This document shows positions 33,803-41,744 of a DNA stretch of 64,000 nucleotides, in pieces. The DNA is from a bacterium (lineage in GTDB: Bacteria > Hinthialibacterota > Hinthialibacteria > Hinthialibacterales > Hinthialibacteraceae), in assembly GCA_016125385.1 (NCBI GenBank), contig WGLV01000022.1, forward strand, positions 1-64,000. Reading direction: 5' to 3'. The position numbers were made by a program, and so were the translations under genes. How positions within the stretch are numbered: the stretch's first letter is position 1; the number at the start of each line of letters is the position of its first letter. Under the pieces are notes generated by a model. The model saw only the letters and a program-made list of their open reading frames with translations, was not told the origin of the DNA and ran no database searches.

Positions 33803-34593
33803 GGTCCGGGGAGCTCCTCCGGGGGCGATGCGGCGCCGGTTTCGAGCGACGCCTGATGATGGCTTATCTTATCAAAGAAAAGCGATGCCCGCGACTGCCG
33901 CCCCGCGTGATATTCGAGGTGCAGTTGTATCAGCCGTTGAATCTCGCGGCGCTGCTGAGTTGAGAGCCGTACATTGGGCGGATCGGCCGCGCGCGCGATC
34001 TGGCGTAGCGACATCACCGACCCGGCGTGCAGTGTTTCGCCGCCTTCACAGGCGTCGGCGCGGATCACCCCGCCTTCCGCCGCGAGGTAACGCCACGCGG
34101 GCGACTCGGTGGCGCCGGTGCGCGGACACCGGAAAATTTCCGGCTCCAGCCCGCCCATCCTCAGCAGCCGCCACTGGTAATAGATGAGGTCTTCGGCGCG
34201 CGGCTCACGCTCGTTCCAGCGTGACAGCGCCCCGGTCAACAGATGCCACACCGCCTGATCCGAACTGAAATCCTCGCTGAGAAAGTCGATCCACTCCGCC
34301 AGGCAGGAGGCGAACGCAAGACGGTTGAGATCGGTCTGGATGGTGCGGTACGACTCGATCAGTGATCCCTGGGTCAGCGTCCAGATATCCTGATCGCGGG
34401 TTTTGGCGTAGAGCACGGCGTGCAGTCGGTTGAACGGCTGGGTGACGCCCGCCATGCGGCTGGAGGTTTTTAACACGCCGCGCGTGGAGGCGGCGATCTT
34501 GCCGTTCTCGCGGGTAAACAGCGTAAGGATGGCGTCGGCGTCGCGCGACCGGCGCCGTCTCAGTACGACGGCTTCAACGTGATGTAAAGGCAT
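33799..34593 (-). CDS. recO: DNA repair protein RecO
   Basis: 264 residues. The OB-fold N-terminus has EAVVLRRRRSRDADAILTLF and TRENGKIAASTRGVLKTSSR, the standard RecO start. The helical part has LIESYRTIQTDLNRLAFASC. The C-terminal zinc site is damaged: CPRTG has lost one Cys of CxxC and a later Cys pair is a lone DACEGG. RecO loads RecA with RecR on SSB-coated DNA; many RecO proteins lack a full zinc finger, so function can persist. It precedes a glycosyltransferase with an ATGA overlap. The 870-base non-coding region with the tandem array lies upstream. Confidence 0.85.
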   Translation of the reverse strand: MPLHHVEAVVLRRRRSRDADAILTLFTRENGKIAASTRGVLKTSSRMAGVTQPFNRLHAVLYAKTRDQDIWTLTQGSLIESYRTIQTDLNRLAFASCLAEWIDFLSEDFSSDQAVWHLLTGALSRWNEREPRAEDLIYYQWRLLRMGGLEPEIFRCPRTGATESPAWRYLAAEGGVIRADACEGGETLHAGSVMSLRQIARAADPPNVRLSTQQRREIQRLIQLHLEYHAGRQSRASLFFDKISHHQASLETGAASPPEELPGP

Positions 34594-34693
34594 GGCTTGT
34601 TTTTATTGATTCATCTTGGTTCGGGATGAATCCATTGTATCGCATCGTCATGGTATGTGCGATTGACCTGCCCCATTACCAGAAAATCATAAA

Positions 34694-34809
34694 GTACTAA
34701 AAAAGCGAAAACGCGGCACAATGAAAAGTACAGTTCGAACCGTGGCGTAGGCGGTGAAAATCATAAGGCAACATGATTTTAACCACGTCTGCTGAAAAAA
34801 AGAAATCTG
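34694..34809 (+). repeat. Array unit 1 (diverged copy)
   Basis: The central palindrome carries one mismatch (ACAGTTCGAACCGT at 34730-34743). The hairpin arms 34753-34764 and 34773-34784 have one G-A mismatch. The tail (about 34786-34809) is A-rich and unlike that of copies 2 and 3. Confidence 0.85.
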
Positions 34810-34924
34810 GTACTAAAAAAGCGAAAACGCGGCGTAATGAAAAGTACGGTTCGAACCGTGGTGCAGGCGGTGAAAATCATAAGGAAACATGATTTTCACC
34901 CCGTCTTCTAACAGCAGAACTCTG
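34810..34924 (+). repeat. Array unit 2
   Basis: Perfect 14-base palindrome at 34846-34859. Perfect 12-base hairpin with arms 34869-34880 and 34889-34900, loop AAGGAAAC. GTACT at the head and AGTAC at about 34843-34847 could pair and enclose the GCGAAAACGC mini-hairpin. Confidence 0.88.
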
Positions 34925-35040
34925 GTACTAAAAAAAGCGAAGACGCGGCGTAATGAAAAGTACGGTTCGAACCGTGGTGCAGGCGGTGAAAATCATAAGG
35001 AAACATGATTTTCACCCCGTATTCTAACAGCAGAACTCTG
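34925..35040 (+). repeat. Array unit 3
   Basis: Nearly identical to unit 2: one extra A in the A-run, GAAGACGC for GAAAACGC, and CCGTATTCT for CCGTCTTCT. Perfect palindrome at 34962-34975. Perfect hairpin with arms 34985-34996 and 35005-35016, same 8-base loop. Confidence 0.88.
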
Positions 35041-35056
35041 GTACTAAAAAAGCGAA

Positions 35057-35099
35057 AACGCCGCAGACTCGGAATCATCGAGACTGGCGGCGTTTTTTT
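35057..35099 (+). terminator. Intrinsic terminator made from the partial fourth repeat
   Basis: AACGCCGC (35057-35064) pairs with GCGGCGTT (35087-35094). Inside, AG/CT and CTCG/CGAG extend the stem around loop GAATCAT. T-run 35093-35099 follows. The 5' arm is the head of the truncated repeat, so the array transcript would end here. Confidence 0.8.
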
Positions 35100-35165
35100 C
35101 GGCGATCAGCGGGCGCGGTACAAACTTGCTGAGTGAGGACGTCCCCCGTCTTCTCGAAGCAATAC

Positions 35166-35196
35166 AACCTGTCAGGCTTCGCGCCGCTGACAGGTT
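35166..35196 (+). repeat. Inverted repeat in the UbiA upstream region
   Basis: AACCTGTCA (35166-35174) and TGACAGGTT (35188-35196) are perfect 9-base arms around a 13-base loop. No T-run follows. Possibly a leader hairpin or operator; unassigned. The rest of 35100-35467 shows no gene. Confidence 0.5.
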
Positions 35197-35467
35197 CCAT
35201 TGTAGGGATGCGAGGCCCCGGGTCAAGAGAAAACCGTGGCGAGAATACCAAACGATGTGGTGTTTATGCCTCACCTTCGCTGTAACATCCCGTGAAATTA
35301 GAGTTTGTGATATTTTTTCTTATTTAAGTCATTTATTTTGTGTTTATTATGTTGATTTCTCTCATCCGGCTCAGCGCACCCTCTCCCGTAGTGAAAACGC
35401 CTTATTGAGATTACACTATCCCATACAGGCATACGCCCTTCCAATCGAACGAAAATGGCTTCTCATC

Positions 35468-36394
35468 ATGCAAAATTCCGCCTCGAACGCGGCCTCGCAT
35501 CCATCCTGGCTCGACTACTGGGAACTCTGCCGCCCTTTCACTCTGCTGGCTCCGTTTATCGGTTTCGTCGCCTTCGCGCTGGCGGGCTGGAGCGGTCTTG
35601 AAGCCGCAGGTGCGGCTCAGGCGCTGCCGCCCATTCTGATGGGCGCCCTGGCGGCGGCTTGTCTCAACGCGGCGTCCAACATCATCAATCAGGTTTATGA
35701 CCTTGAGATCGATCGCGTCAACAAACCGGCGCGCCCTATCCCGTCAGGCCGTGTCAATCCTGAGGCGGCGCTCAAGGCGAGCGTCATCCTGTACGCCGCT
35801 TCCATCGCGTTGGCCTGGGCGGTTGGGGTGCAGTTTTTTGTCATCCTGCTCTTTACCGTGTTTCTGACTTACGCCTATTCGGGACCGCCGTTTCGCACCA
35901 AGCGCTCGTGGCTCTGGGCCAATCTGACCATCGCGTTGCCGCGCGGCTGTTTGCTGGTGGTGGCGGGCTGGACCGCCCTGCGCGACGCATGGAATCCGGA
36001 GCCGTGGATTCTGGGCGCGGTGTTCGGGCTGTACATCTTTGGCGCGGCGACCACGAAAGACTTCGCCGATATCCGGGGCGACGAGCAGGGCGGGTGCATC
36101 ACGCTGCCTGTGCGTTTTGGCGTGAGGCGCGCGGCGTGGATGATCTCGCCGTTTTTCGTTCTTCCGTGGATCGTGTTATTCGCGGCGGCGGGGATGGGCT
36201 GGCTGAGCGGAAGCCGCACCGCGTTGATGGCGCTGGCGGCGATCCTGAGCGTCTGGGGGGCTTACGTGGCGTACCTGATTCTGCGCCGCCCCGATGAACT
36301 CGCCACCGAATCGAACCACGTCTCCTGGAAACATATGTACCTCATCATGCTGGTGGGGCAGTTAGGTTCCGCGGCGGCGTATCTCATCCGCTGA
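35468..36394 (+). CDS. UbiA-superfamily prenyltransferase
   Basis: 308 residues from the ATG at 35468; the frame is open further upstream, but that part has no membrane or family character. Eight or so hydrophobic helices. First Asp motif NQVYDLEIDRVNKPARPIPS (about 77-96; NxxxDxxxD), second DFADIRGDEQGG (about 198-209). This is the chlorophyll synthase/DGGGP synthase-like branch of UbiA, which joins an isoprenoid diphosphate to an aromatic, chlorin or glycerol acceptor in the membrane. The N- and C-terminal parts do not let me choose between menaquinone-type and lipid substrates. The start lacks a clear ribosome site. No operon partner. Confidence 0.8.
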   Translation: MQNSASNAASHPSWLDYWELCRPFTLLAPFIGFVAFALAGWSGLEAAGAAQALPPILMGALAAACLNAASNIINQVYDLEIDRVNKPARPIPSGRVNPEAALKASVILYAASIALAWAVGVQFFVILLFTVFLTYAYSGPPFRTKRSWLWANLTIALPRGCLLVVAGWTALRDAWNPEPWILGAVFGLYIFGAATTKDFADIRGDEQGGCITLPVRFGVRRAAWMISPFFVLPWIVLFAAAGMGWLSGSRTALMALAAILSVWGAYVAYLILRRPDELATESNHVSWKHMYLIMLVGQLGSAAAYLIR

Positions 36395-36742
36395 GGGGTT
36401 GGGGTAGAGCAATGGTTTCGTAAACCGCGCTTCCATCTAAGAATGATGGCCGAGGTATAGAAATGGAACCGATGCTTCTCGATGGCGGGCGCCCGCCGGG
36501 TGAAACTTTTACAAGCGAATGAGACTTTGGGCGGAGCGTCTCTTGAGCGGGAAAAGTGTTACCCAAGGGCGCTTTGTGTTAATGCAGAAAAAGGTGAATC
36601 GAGACCATCATCATGCCGGCGATAACGCATATTCCTCATCACTTGCCTTATCGCCGATTCGGTCAACAATAAAATCTCCCCGCGCCGCCTTGGGGAGTAA
36701 GCAGTATTTCACCAACGAAAGAGAAGGGAACTTTCACGCGGC
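36395..36742. other. Non-coding region with a GC hairpin
   Basis: 348 bases between UbiA and the permease gene. CTCCCC (36676-36681) and GGGGAG (36692-36697) form a short stem, perhaps a weak terminator. GAAGGGAA at 36723-36730 may be the ribosome site of the permease but is spaced widely. No gene recognised. Confidence 0.4.
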
Positions 36743-37576
36743 ATGAGTGCGCCCTGGGCGATCGCTTGGAAACGGTTTTTGCGCAAACCGTCCGGTTGGG
36801 TGGGCGGAATCATCTGTTCGTTCATCCTGTTCGTTGCGCTCTTCGCCCCCCTGCTGGCGACCCACAATCCCGATGAACAGAACCTTCCGCAAAAGCTGCG
36901 CCCTCCTTCTTCTGAACACTGGTTTGGTTCTGATGACACGGGCCGCGATCTATACAGCCGGGTGGTTTACGGTTCGCGCCTGACGTTGAGCGTGGGCGTC
37001 GTGGCGGTGGGCATTGCGACGGCGCTGGGTGTTCCGCTTGCGCTGCTGTCCGTCTGGGGCGGCCGCCGCGCCGATCTGGTGGTGAGCGGTGTAATCGACG
37101 TGTTTCTGGCGTTTCCCAGCCTGGTGCTGGCGCTGGCTATCGTCGCCATTCTGGGGCAGGACCTCACCAACGCCATGATCGCGATTGGAATCGTGTACGC
37201 GCCTCGTCTCGCGCGGGTGGTGCGCGCGGCGGCGCTGAGTGAATCGGTGCGTGATTACGTTTCGGCGGCGCGGGCATTGTCCTGTTCGGCGCCGCGCGTC
37301 CTGTTCCGTCATATCCTGCCGAATTGCATGGCGCCCCTGCTCGCCTCGGCCACGCTGTATCTCGCTTCGGCGATTCTCGAAGCGGCGGCGTTGAGCTTTC
37401 TGGGGCTGGGCGCGCAACCGCCTCAATCGGAGTGGGGCGCTTTGTTATACGCGGGGCGAGACTTCCGGTTGACCGCTCCCTACCTGCTTTACTTCCCCGG
37501 GTTCGCCATTTTCATCACCGTGATGGGCATCAACCTGCTGGGTGACGCGGTGAATGACACGCTGGGCGGCCGCTGA
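36743..37576 (+). CDS. Peptide/nickel-type ABC transporter permease (DppC/OppC family)
   Basis: 277 residues. An N-terminal helix (WVGGIICSFILFVALFAPLL) precedes the OppC_N text HWFGSDDTGRDLYSRVVYGS. Five further helices follow and the EAA loop YVSAARALSCSAPRVLFRHI contacts the ATPase. LSFLGLGAQPPQSEWGALL is the usual C-terminal family signature. It forms the membrane channel with an OppB-type partner. Neither OppB, a solute-binding protein nor the ATPases lie nearby, so the transporter set is split or this gene is an orphan. Confidence 0.88.
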   Translation: MSAPWAIAWKRFLRKPSGWVGGIICSFILFVALFAPLLATHNPDEQNLPQKLRPPSSEHWFGSDDTGRDLYSRVVYGSRLTLSVGVVAVGIATALGVPLALLSVWGGRRADLVVSGVIDVFLAFPSLVLALAIVAILGQDLTNAMIAIGIVYAPRLARVVRAAALSESVRDYVSAARALSCSAPRVLFRHILPNCMAPLLASATLYLASAILEAAALSFLGLGAQPPQSEWGALLYAGRDFRLTAPYLLYFPGFAIFITVMGINLLGDAVNDTLGGR

Positions 37577-37682
37577 CCCTGATACGCCTTTGCACTATCG
37601 ATGTCTTCCCGGCGCTTCTACAATGAACAGGTGAGATAAAGTTGAGATAAACTTGGCTTGTTCGCGAAACGGGGGTTGATCG

Positions 37683-38441
37683 ATGTTGGATATCACTCCA
37701 ATTCTCGATGGCTGGGATTACGATCCCGAAGAGATCACCGTGCGCCTGGTTGAAGGGCGCGATGGCCGCCCCAAAGTGCAGATGCGGCTTGATCTGGGCC
37801 TGCTGCAGATGAACTACGACGGCCGCCCCGATGGCAAGCGTCCCAACGGCTACGAAAGCCTGTATCAGTATTATCAGCACCAGCTGGAAGTCCATCGTCA
37901 GGAAGCGGGCGGCGATCAGGGCTTCTTTCTCGACCCCGACGATTGTGAAGAACTCTCGCAGGAAGCCCTGCAGTATTACTACCGGTATCTGAGCCTCTTT
38001 CATCTGGAAGAATACGCCGCCGTCGAACGCGATACCGCGCGCAATCTGCACGTATTCGACTTCGTCAAGAAATACGCGGAAACCGAAGAAGACCGCGAGT
38101 CGCTCGAACACTACCGCCCTTACGTCATTATGATGAACGCCCGCGCCGGCGCCTTGCTCGCGTTGAAGGAAAAACGCCAGCCCGAGGCGGTCCGGCGGGT
38201 CGAGCGCGCCATCCGCCGGGTGAAAGATCACTTCGCCGGGCTCGGCAAGCCCAAGGCGGCGAATCGTTGCCGCGAGTTGATTTTTCTCAAGGGTTTTTTG
38301 CGCGAAATATCCCGCATGCCGCTCGACCCGGTCGATGAACTGCGCAAGAAAATGCAGGAAGCGGTCGAACGCGAAGATTACGAAACCGCCGCCGTGTTCC
38401 GCGATCAGATCCAGAAACTCACCGGCGGCCGCAAGGGCTGA
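37683..38441 (+). CDS. UVR-motif protein of unknown function
   Basis: 252 residues, start with GGGGG six bases upstream. Residues ~1-60 form a beta-rich start (LDITPILDGWDYDPEEITVR, QMRLDLGLLQMNYDGR). The middle is helical, with Tyr-rich LQYYYRYLSLFHLEEYAAVE, RDTARNLHVFDFVKKYAE and a TPR-like EHYRPYVIMMNARAGALLAL. The last ~35 residues are a UVR motif (VDELRKKMQEAVEREDYETA, AVFRDQIQ) as in UvrB, UvrC and McsA, usually a protein-protein contact helix. Homologues of this layout occur in Planctomycetes and similar genomes with no known role. Convergent with folD, ten bases apart. Confidence 0.65.
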   Translation: MLDITPILDGWDYDPEEITVRLVEGRDGRPKVQMRLDLGLLQMNYDGRPDGKRPNGYESLYQYYQHQLEVHRQEAGGDQGFFLDPDDCEELSQEALQYYYRYLSLFHLEEYAAVERDTARNLHVFDFVKKYAETEEDRESLEHYRPYVIMMNARAGALLALKEKRQPEAVRRVERAIRRVKDHFAGLGKPKAANRCRELIFLKGFLREISRMPLDPVDELRKKMQEAVEREDYETAAVFRDQIQKLTGGRKG

Positions 38442-38450
38442 ACGGTTCGA

Positions 38451-39314
38451 TTAGCGGACCAGCCGCCGCGCCGCCTTCAGCGTATTGCTCAACAGCATGG
38501 CGATGGTCATCGGGCCGGGGCCGCCGGGCGATGGGCTGAGCGCGCCCGCCGCTTCCATCGCTTCCTCTTTGTGTACGTCGCCCACCTGCACGAATTTTCC
38601 GTCCTTCTCGATAAAACTGATGCCCACGTCGATCACCGTCGCGCCCGGTTTGATCCAGTCGCCGCGAACCATCTGCGACTGGCCGGTGGCGGCGATCAGG
38701 ATGTCGGCGCGCCGGCATTCGCCGGGCAGATCGCGGGTGCGCGAGTGGCACACGGTGACGGTGGCGTGTTCGCGGATGAGCAGGTTGGCCATCGGTTTGC
38801 CGACGATGTTGCTGCGGCCAACGATGACCGCGTTGGCGCCTTTTATTTCGATTCCGCCTCGCTTGAGAATCTCGATAACGCCCAGCGGCGTGCAGGAAAT
38901 CAGTGCGTCTTCGCCGATCCACAGGCGCCCCACGTTGACGGGATGAAAACCGTCGACGTCCTTTTCCGGCGTGACGGCGTGAATGACGGCGCGTTCCTCG
39001 ATCTGATCGGGCACGGGCAACTGGACGAGAATGCCGTGAACGGCGGGATCGTTGTTAAGCCGATCGACAATGCTCAACAGTTCGTCCTGCGTGGTCTCCT
39101 TCGGCAGGTCGATCCGTTCCGAATTCATCCCCGCTTCCTGGCAGGCCTTGACCTTATTGCGCACGTACACCTGCGAAGCCGGGTTATCTCCCACCAGAAC
39201 CACGGTCAGGCCGGGCTGCACCCCGCTTTCGGCGATGAACTGTTCAACTTCGGTCTTGATCTCGTCGCGGATGGTTTTCGCCAGCGCCTTGCCGTCCAGA
39301 ATTCTCGCGGTCAT
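38451..39314 (-). CDS. folD: Bifunctional methylenetetrahydrofolate dehydrogenase/cyclohydrolase FolD
   Basis: 287 residues, normal length. PGLTVVLVGDNPASQVYVRN and KVKACQEAGM (with the catalytic Lys), ILVQLPVPDQIEERAVIHAV, PEKDVDGFHPVNVGRLWIG, the NADP site VIVGRSNIVGKPMANLL and AGALSPSPGGPGPMTIAMLL are all diagnostic. It interconverts methylene-, methenyl- and formyl-tetrahydrofolate for purine and methionyl-tRNA synthesis. GAGGGGCGAAT precedes the ATG. Confidence 0.97.
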   Translation of the reverse strand: MTARILDGKALAKTIRDEIKTEVEQFIAESGVQPGLTVVLVGDNPASQVYVRNKVKACQEAGMNSERIDLPKETTQDELLSIVDRLNNDPAVHGILVQLPVPDQIEERAVIHAVTPEKDVDGFHPVNVGRLWIGEDALISCTPLGVIEILKRGGIEIKGANAVIVGRSNIVGKPMANLLIREHATVTVCHSRTRDLPGECRRADILIAATGQSQMVRGDWIKPGATVIDVGISFIEKDGKFVQVGDVHKEEAMEAAGALSPSPGGPGPMTIAMLLSNTLKAARRLVR

Positions 39315-39387
39315 ATTCGCCCCTCGTTTGGTTGGTATACTTTGAATGGTATATAGTGTTTAGATAAAACGTAAGGAGAAATCCCTC

Positions 39388-39999
39388 ATGAAATTATCTC
39401 ATATTGCTTTCGCCGGGCTGGCGGTTCTGTCGCTTACGCTGACTGGCTGCGGACAAAAACCAACCCCGCAAAACCAGTCGCCCGTCGCGCTGCTGCCCAC
39501 CGCGCTGCCTTCGCCCGCGCCCATGATGAGCGAGCCGCTCGAATCGTCCGGCGTGGAAACCACCAGCGTCGTGGCGGCGGCGGACGACATGAACGTGCGC
39601 GATTATCACGCCTACGTCAAACAACGCCGTGGAAAACCACTGCTGGTCAATTTCTGGGCGACAAACTGCGGCCCGTGCGTGCAGGAGATGCCCCAGCTTG
39701 TCCAGGTGTATGAAGAATATAAAGGTAAAGTTGATTTTCTGGCGATGTCGTGCGACTCGTTCTTTGGTTCGGAACGTAACGTACCTGGAATGATGAAGAA
39801 ACTGGGCATGACGTTGCCCACCCGCATTCTGACCGCCAACGACGCGGGCGACGCCATTACTTCCATCGATCCCCACTGGATGGGCGCCCTGCCTCGTACC
39901 ATCGTCTATGACATTGACGGAAATATCGTAGACCGCCTTCAGGGTGAACAGACCCGGGATTCCTTCACCGCCACATTGAAAAAAGTTCTGGGTTCATGA
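39388..39999 (+). CDS. TlpA/ResA-like thioredoxin lipoprotein
   Basis: 203 residues, AAGGAG before the ATG. Lipobox LTGC with Cys at about residue 21 (LAVLSLTLTGCGQKP) marks a lipoprotein. A Pro/Ser-rich linker leads to the thioredoxin fold from ~75. The active site is FWATNCGPCVQEMPQL (CxxC of the CGPC type). The cis-Pro is in WMGALPRTIVYDIDG. It would reduce or handle periplasmic disulfides, classically for cytochrome c maturation. That fits a genome rich in CXXCH proteins nearby. Followed by a strong terminator. Confidence 0.85.
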   Translation: MKLSHIAFAGLAVLSLTLTGCGQKPTPQNQSPVALLPTALPSPAPMMSEPLESSGVETTSVVAAADDMNVRDYHAYVKQRRGKPLLVNFWATNCGPCVQEMPQLVQVYEEYKGKVDFLAMSCDSFFGSERNVPGMMKKLGMTLPTRILTANDAGDAITSIDPHWMGALPRTIVYDIDGNIVDRLQGEQTRDSFTATLKKVLGS

Positions 40000-40034
40000 T
40001 TGTGTAATCGTACGAGAATGCGAATTGAGAAATC

Positions 40035-40067
40035 ACGGCTCGTTTCGAATGGAACGGGCCGTTTTTC
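40035..40067 (+). terminator. Intrinsic terminator of the thioredoxin lipoprotein gene
   Basis: ACGGCTCGTTTC (40035-40046) pairs with GGAACGGGCCGT (40051-40062) with two G-T pairs and loop GAAT, then TTTTT. Confidence 0.88.
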
Positions 40068-40297
40068 TTTGTCTTTCCTCAGCCCCTTGCTCTTTTCTTG
40101 CTTTCTTTAATAAAATCGGTCAAAATAGTCAATTAATGGATGTCTGATCCAGGCGCGGTTGCGTCTGCTGAATTGTTTTGCGTTCTGATTCATTTGTTTC
40201 TTGCATTGCGTATACTCCCGCGCTCACGGCCTCCTCGCATATCCATCCGGCGGGATTGGAACGGTTTAAATACAGCCGTACAGGGGAGAATAAAACC

Positions 40298-41674
40298 ATG
40301 CTGCGAATCGACGCGGAAAAGACGGTTCATTTCTGTGATGGAATGAGCCGCCGCGATCTGCTGCACGCGGGCGCGCTGTCTTTGCTCGGCTTCGGGCTGC
40401 CGCAACTCGCCGCCGCCAAAGAAGCGGGCGCGGTAAAAAACGATACCGACCGCAACTGCATCTTTCTGTTTCTGGTGGGCGGGCCCAGCCAACTCGATAC
40501 CTTCGACATGAAGCCCGACGCCCCCGCTGAAATCCGCGGGCCATACAAACCCATCAAAACCAACGTCCCCGGCATTCAGATATCGGAGATTTTCCCCAAC
40601 GTGGCGAAAGTCGCCGACAAATTCGCCATCGTGCGCACCCTTCATCACTCCGCCGCCGGGGTTCACGACACCGGGCACCAGATGATGCAGACCGGCCGCC
40701 TGTTTCTGAACGGGCTCGAACAGCCGCACGCGGGTTGTGTATATGGGTATCTGAAAGGTACGCGCAACAACCTGCCGGCTCACGTGATGATCCCGAAGCC
40801 CATCGGTCCCACCGGCGGCAACATGCCCCATGGTCAGAACGCCGGGTTTCTAGGGAAACAGTACGACCCCTTCATCGTGAACGCCGATCCTTCCGATCCG
40901 AACTTCGAGGTTCCCGACCTGCTGCCGCCCGATTACATATCGGCGGTGCGGCTCGACCGGCGGCGTTCGCTGCGCGCGGCGGTCGAACAGTCGATGGCCG
41001 CGTTGGAAACCAGCGAAAACGCCCAACTGCTCGACAGCGCGTTTGAAAACGCCTACTCGCTCGCTTCGTCGCCCGAGGCGCGCGAAGCCTTCGACCTGAG
41101 CAAGGAGCCGGACGCGTTGCGAGACCGCTATGGCCGCAACAAATTTGGCCAGAGCTGTCTTCTGGCGCGCCGGCTGATTGAGAGAGGTGTGCGCTTCTCG
41201 ACGGTCAATATGTTCGAGACGGTGTTTAACGAAATCACCTGGGATATCCACGGTTCGGCGCCGTTCAGCCCCATCGAGTGTTATCAGAATCTGGTGGGGC
41301 CGATGTTTGACAAGGGATACAGCGCGCTGCTGACCGATCTGGAAGAACGCGGAATGCTCGAAAACACGATGGTGGTGGCGATGGGCGAATTCGGCCGCAC
41401 CCCCAAGATCAACCCGGCGGGCGGGCGCGACCACTGGCCGCAGTGCTGGTCGATTCTGTTTGCGGGCGGCGGCGTGCAGGGCGGCCAGATCGTCGGCGCC
41501 ACTGACGAGATCGCCTCCGAACCGGTCGATCGCCCGGTCACGCCAGCTGAAGTCGTCGCCTCGGTCTATCACAGCCTGGGCGTCGATCTTGAACACGTGT
41601 TGACCGCGCCCGGCGGACGCATCTTTCCCGTCGTCGATTTCGGCGTGAAACCCATCATGGAACTGTTTTCATAA
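40298..41674 (+). CDS. DUF1501 protein (first copy)
   Basis: 458 residues from the ATG at 40298, with GGGGAG ten bases upstream; 40 codons more are open upstream without a site. A Tat-like signal SRRDLLHAGALSLLGFGLPQ leads the protein. DUF1501 text: NCIFLFLVGGPSQLDTFDMK, HHSAAGVHDTGHQMMQTGRL, AMGEFGRTPKINPAGGRDHW and FAGGGVQGGQIVGATDEIAS. DUF1501 belongs to the alkaline-phosphatase/sulfatase fold and the His/Asp positions fit metal binding, but activity is unproven. In Planctomycetes the gene pairs with a DUF1549/DUF1553 gene, as it does here (71 bases downstream). Confidence 0.88.
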   Translation: MLRIDAEKTVHFCDGMSRRDLLHAGALSLLGFGLPQLAAAKEAGAVKNDTDRNCIFLFLVGGPSQLDTFDMKPDAPAEIRGPYKPIKTNVPGIQISEIFPNVAKVADKFAIVRTLHHSAAGVHDTGHQMMQTGRLFLNGLEQPHAGCVYGYLKGTRNNLPAHVMIPKPIGPTGGNMPHGQNAGFLGKQYDPFIVNADPSDPNFEVPDLLPPDYISAVRLDRRRSLRAAVEQSMAALETSENAQLLDSAFENAYSLASSPEAREAFDLSKEPDALRDRYGRNKFGQSCLLARRLIERGVRFSTVNMFETVFNEITWDIHGSAPFSPIECYQNLVGPMFDKGYSALLTDLEERGMLENTMVVAMGEFGRTPKINPAGGRDHWPQCWSILFAGGGVQGGQIVGATDEIASEPVDRPVTPAEVVASVYHSLGVDLEHVLTAPGGRIFPVVDFGVKPIMELFS

Positions 41675-41744
41675 CGCGCGGATGATCCGCGTTTAGCGAA
41701 TACGAACGATATTGGAGCGAAACCACACTCTGGGGAGACGATTC

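Larger units (their letters stand above)
34694..35064 (+). repeat. Tandem array of ~116-bp hairpin elements (three full copies and a 24-base start of a fourth)
   Basis: Copies start at GTACTAAAAAAGCG: 34694, 34810, 34925 and 35041 (partial). Each full copy has three parts in order: an A/G-rich head with GCGAAAACGC; a palindrome ACGGTTCGAACCGT; and a long hairpin with 12-base arms GGTGAAAATCAT and ATGATTTTCACC around an 8-base loop. Copies 2 and 3 differ at only a few positions. Copy 1 is more diverged, mostly in its tail. The final fragment reads straight into a terminator hairpin with seven T. No open frame fits. The layout suggests a repeated structured RNA, or a mobile or protein-binding element. 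Confidence 0.9.

Noticed and set aside
34846-34859. tRNA T-arm (GGTTCGAACC)
   Set aside because: No acceptor, D or anticodon arms surround it; it is just the repeat palindrome.
34810-35040. Integron attC sites (palindromic repeats of similar length to VCRs)
   Set aside because: No RYYYAAC/GTTRRRY core pairs bracket the units and no gene cassettes lie between them.
34694-35064. CRISPR array
   Set aside because: The repeats are ~116 bp with no unique spacers between them and contain internal hairpins; there are no cas genes.
34694-35064. Group II intron remnant (GTACGGTTCG resembles the 3' end of domain V)
   Set aside because: The partner AGCCG arm and catalytic triad of domain V are absent, and there is no maturase.
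35044-35274. 76-codon minus-strand frame over the array terminator
   Set aside because: Overlaps the terminator hairpin and has no family features or ribosome site.
35126-35467. N-terminal extension of the UbiA protein
   Set aside because: The extra 114 codons have no membrane or family character and cross the hairpin at 35166; the ATG at 35468 starts the family sequence.
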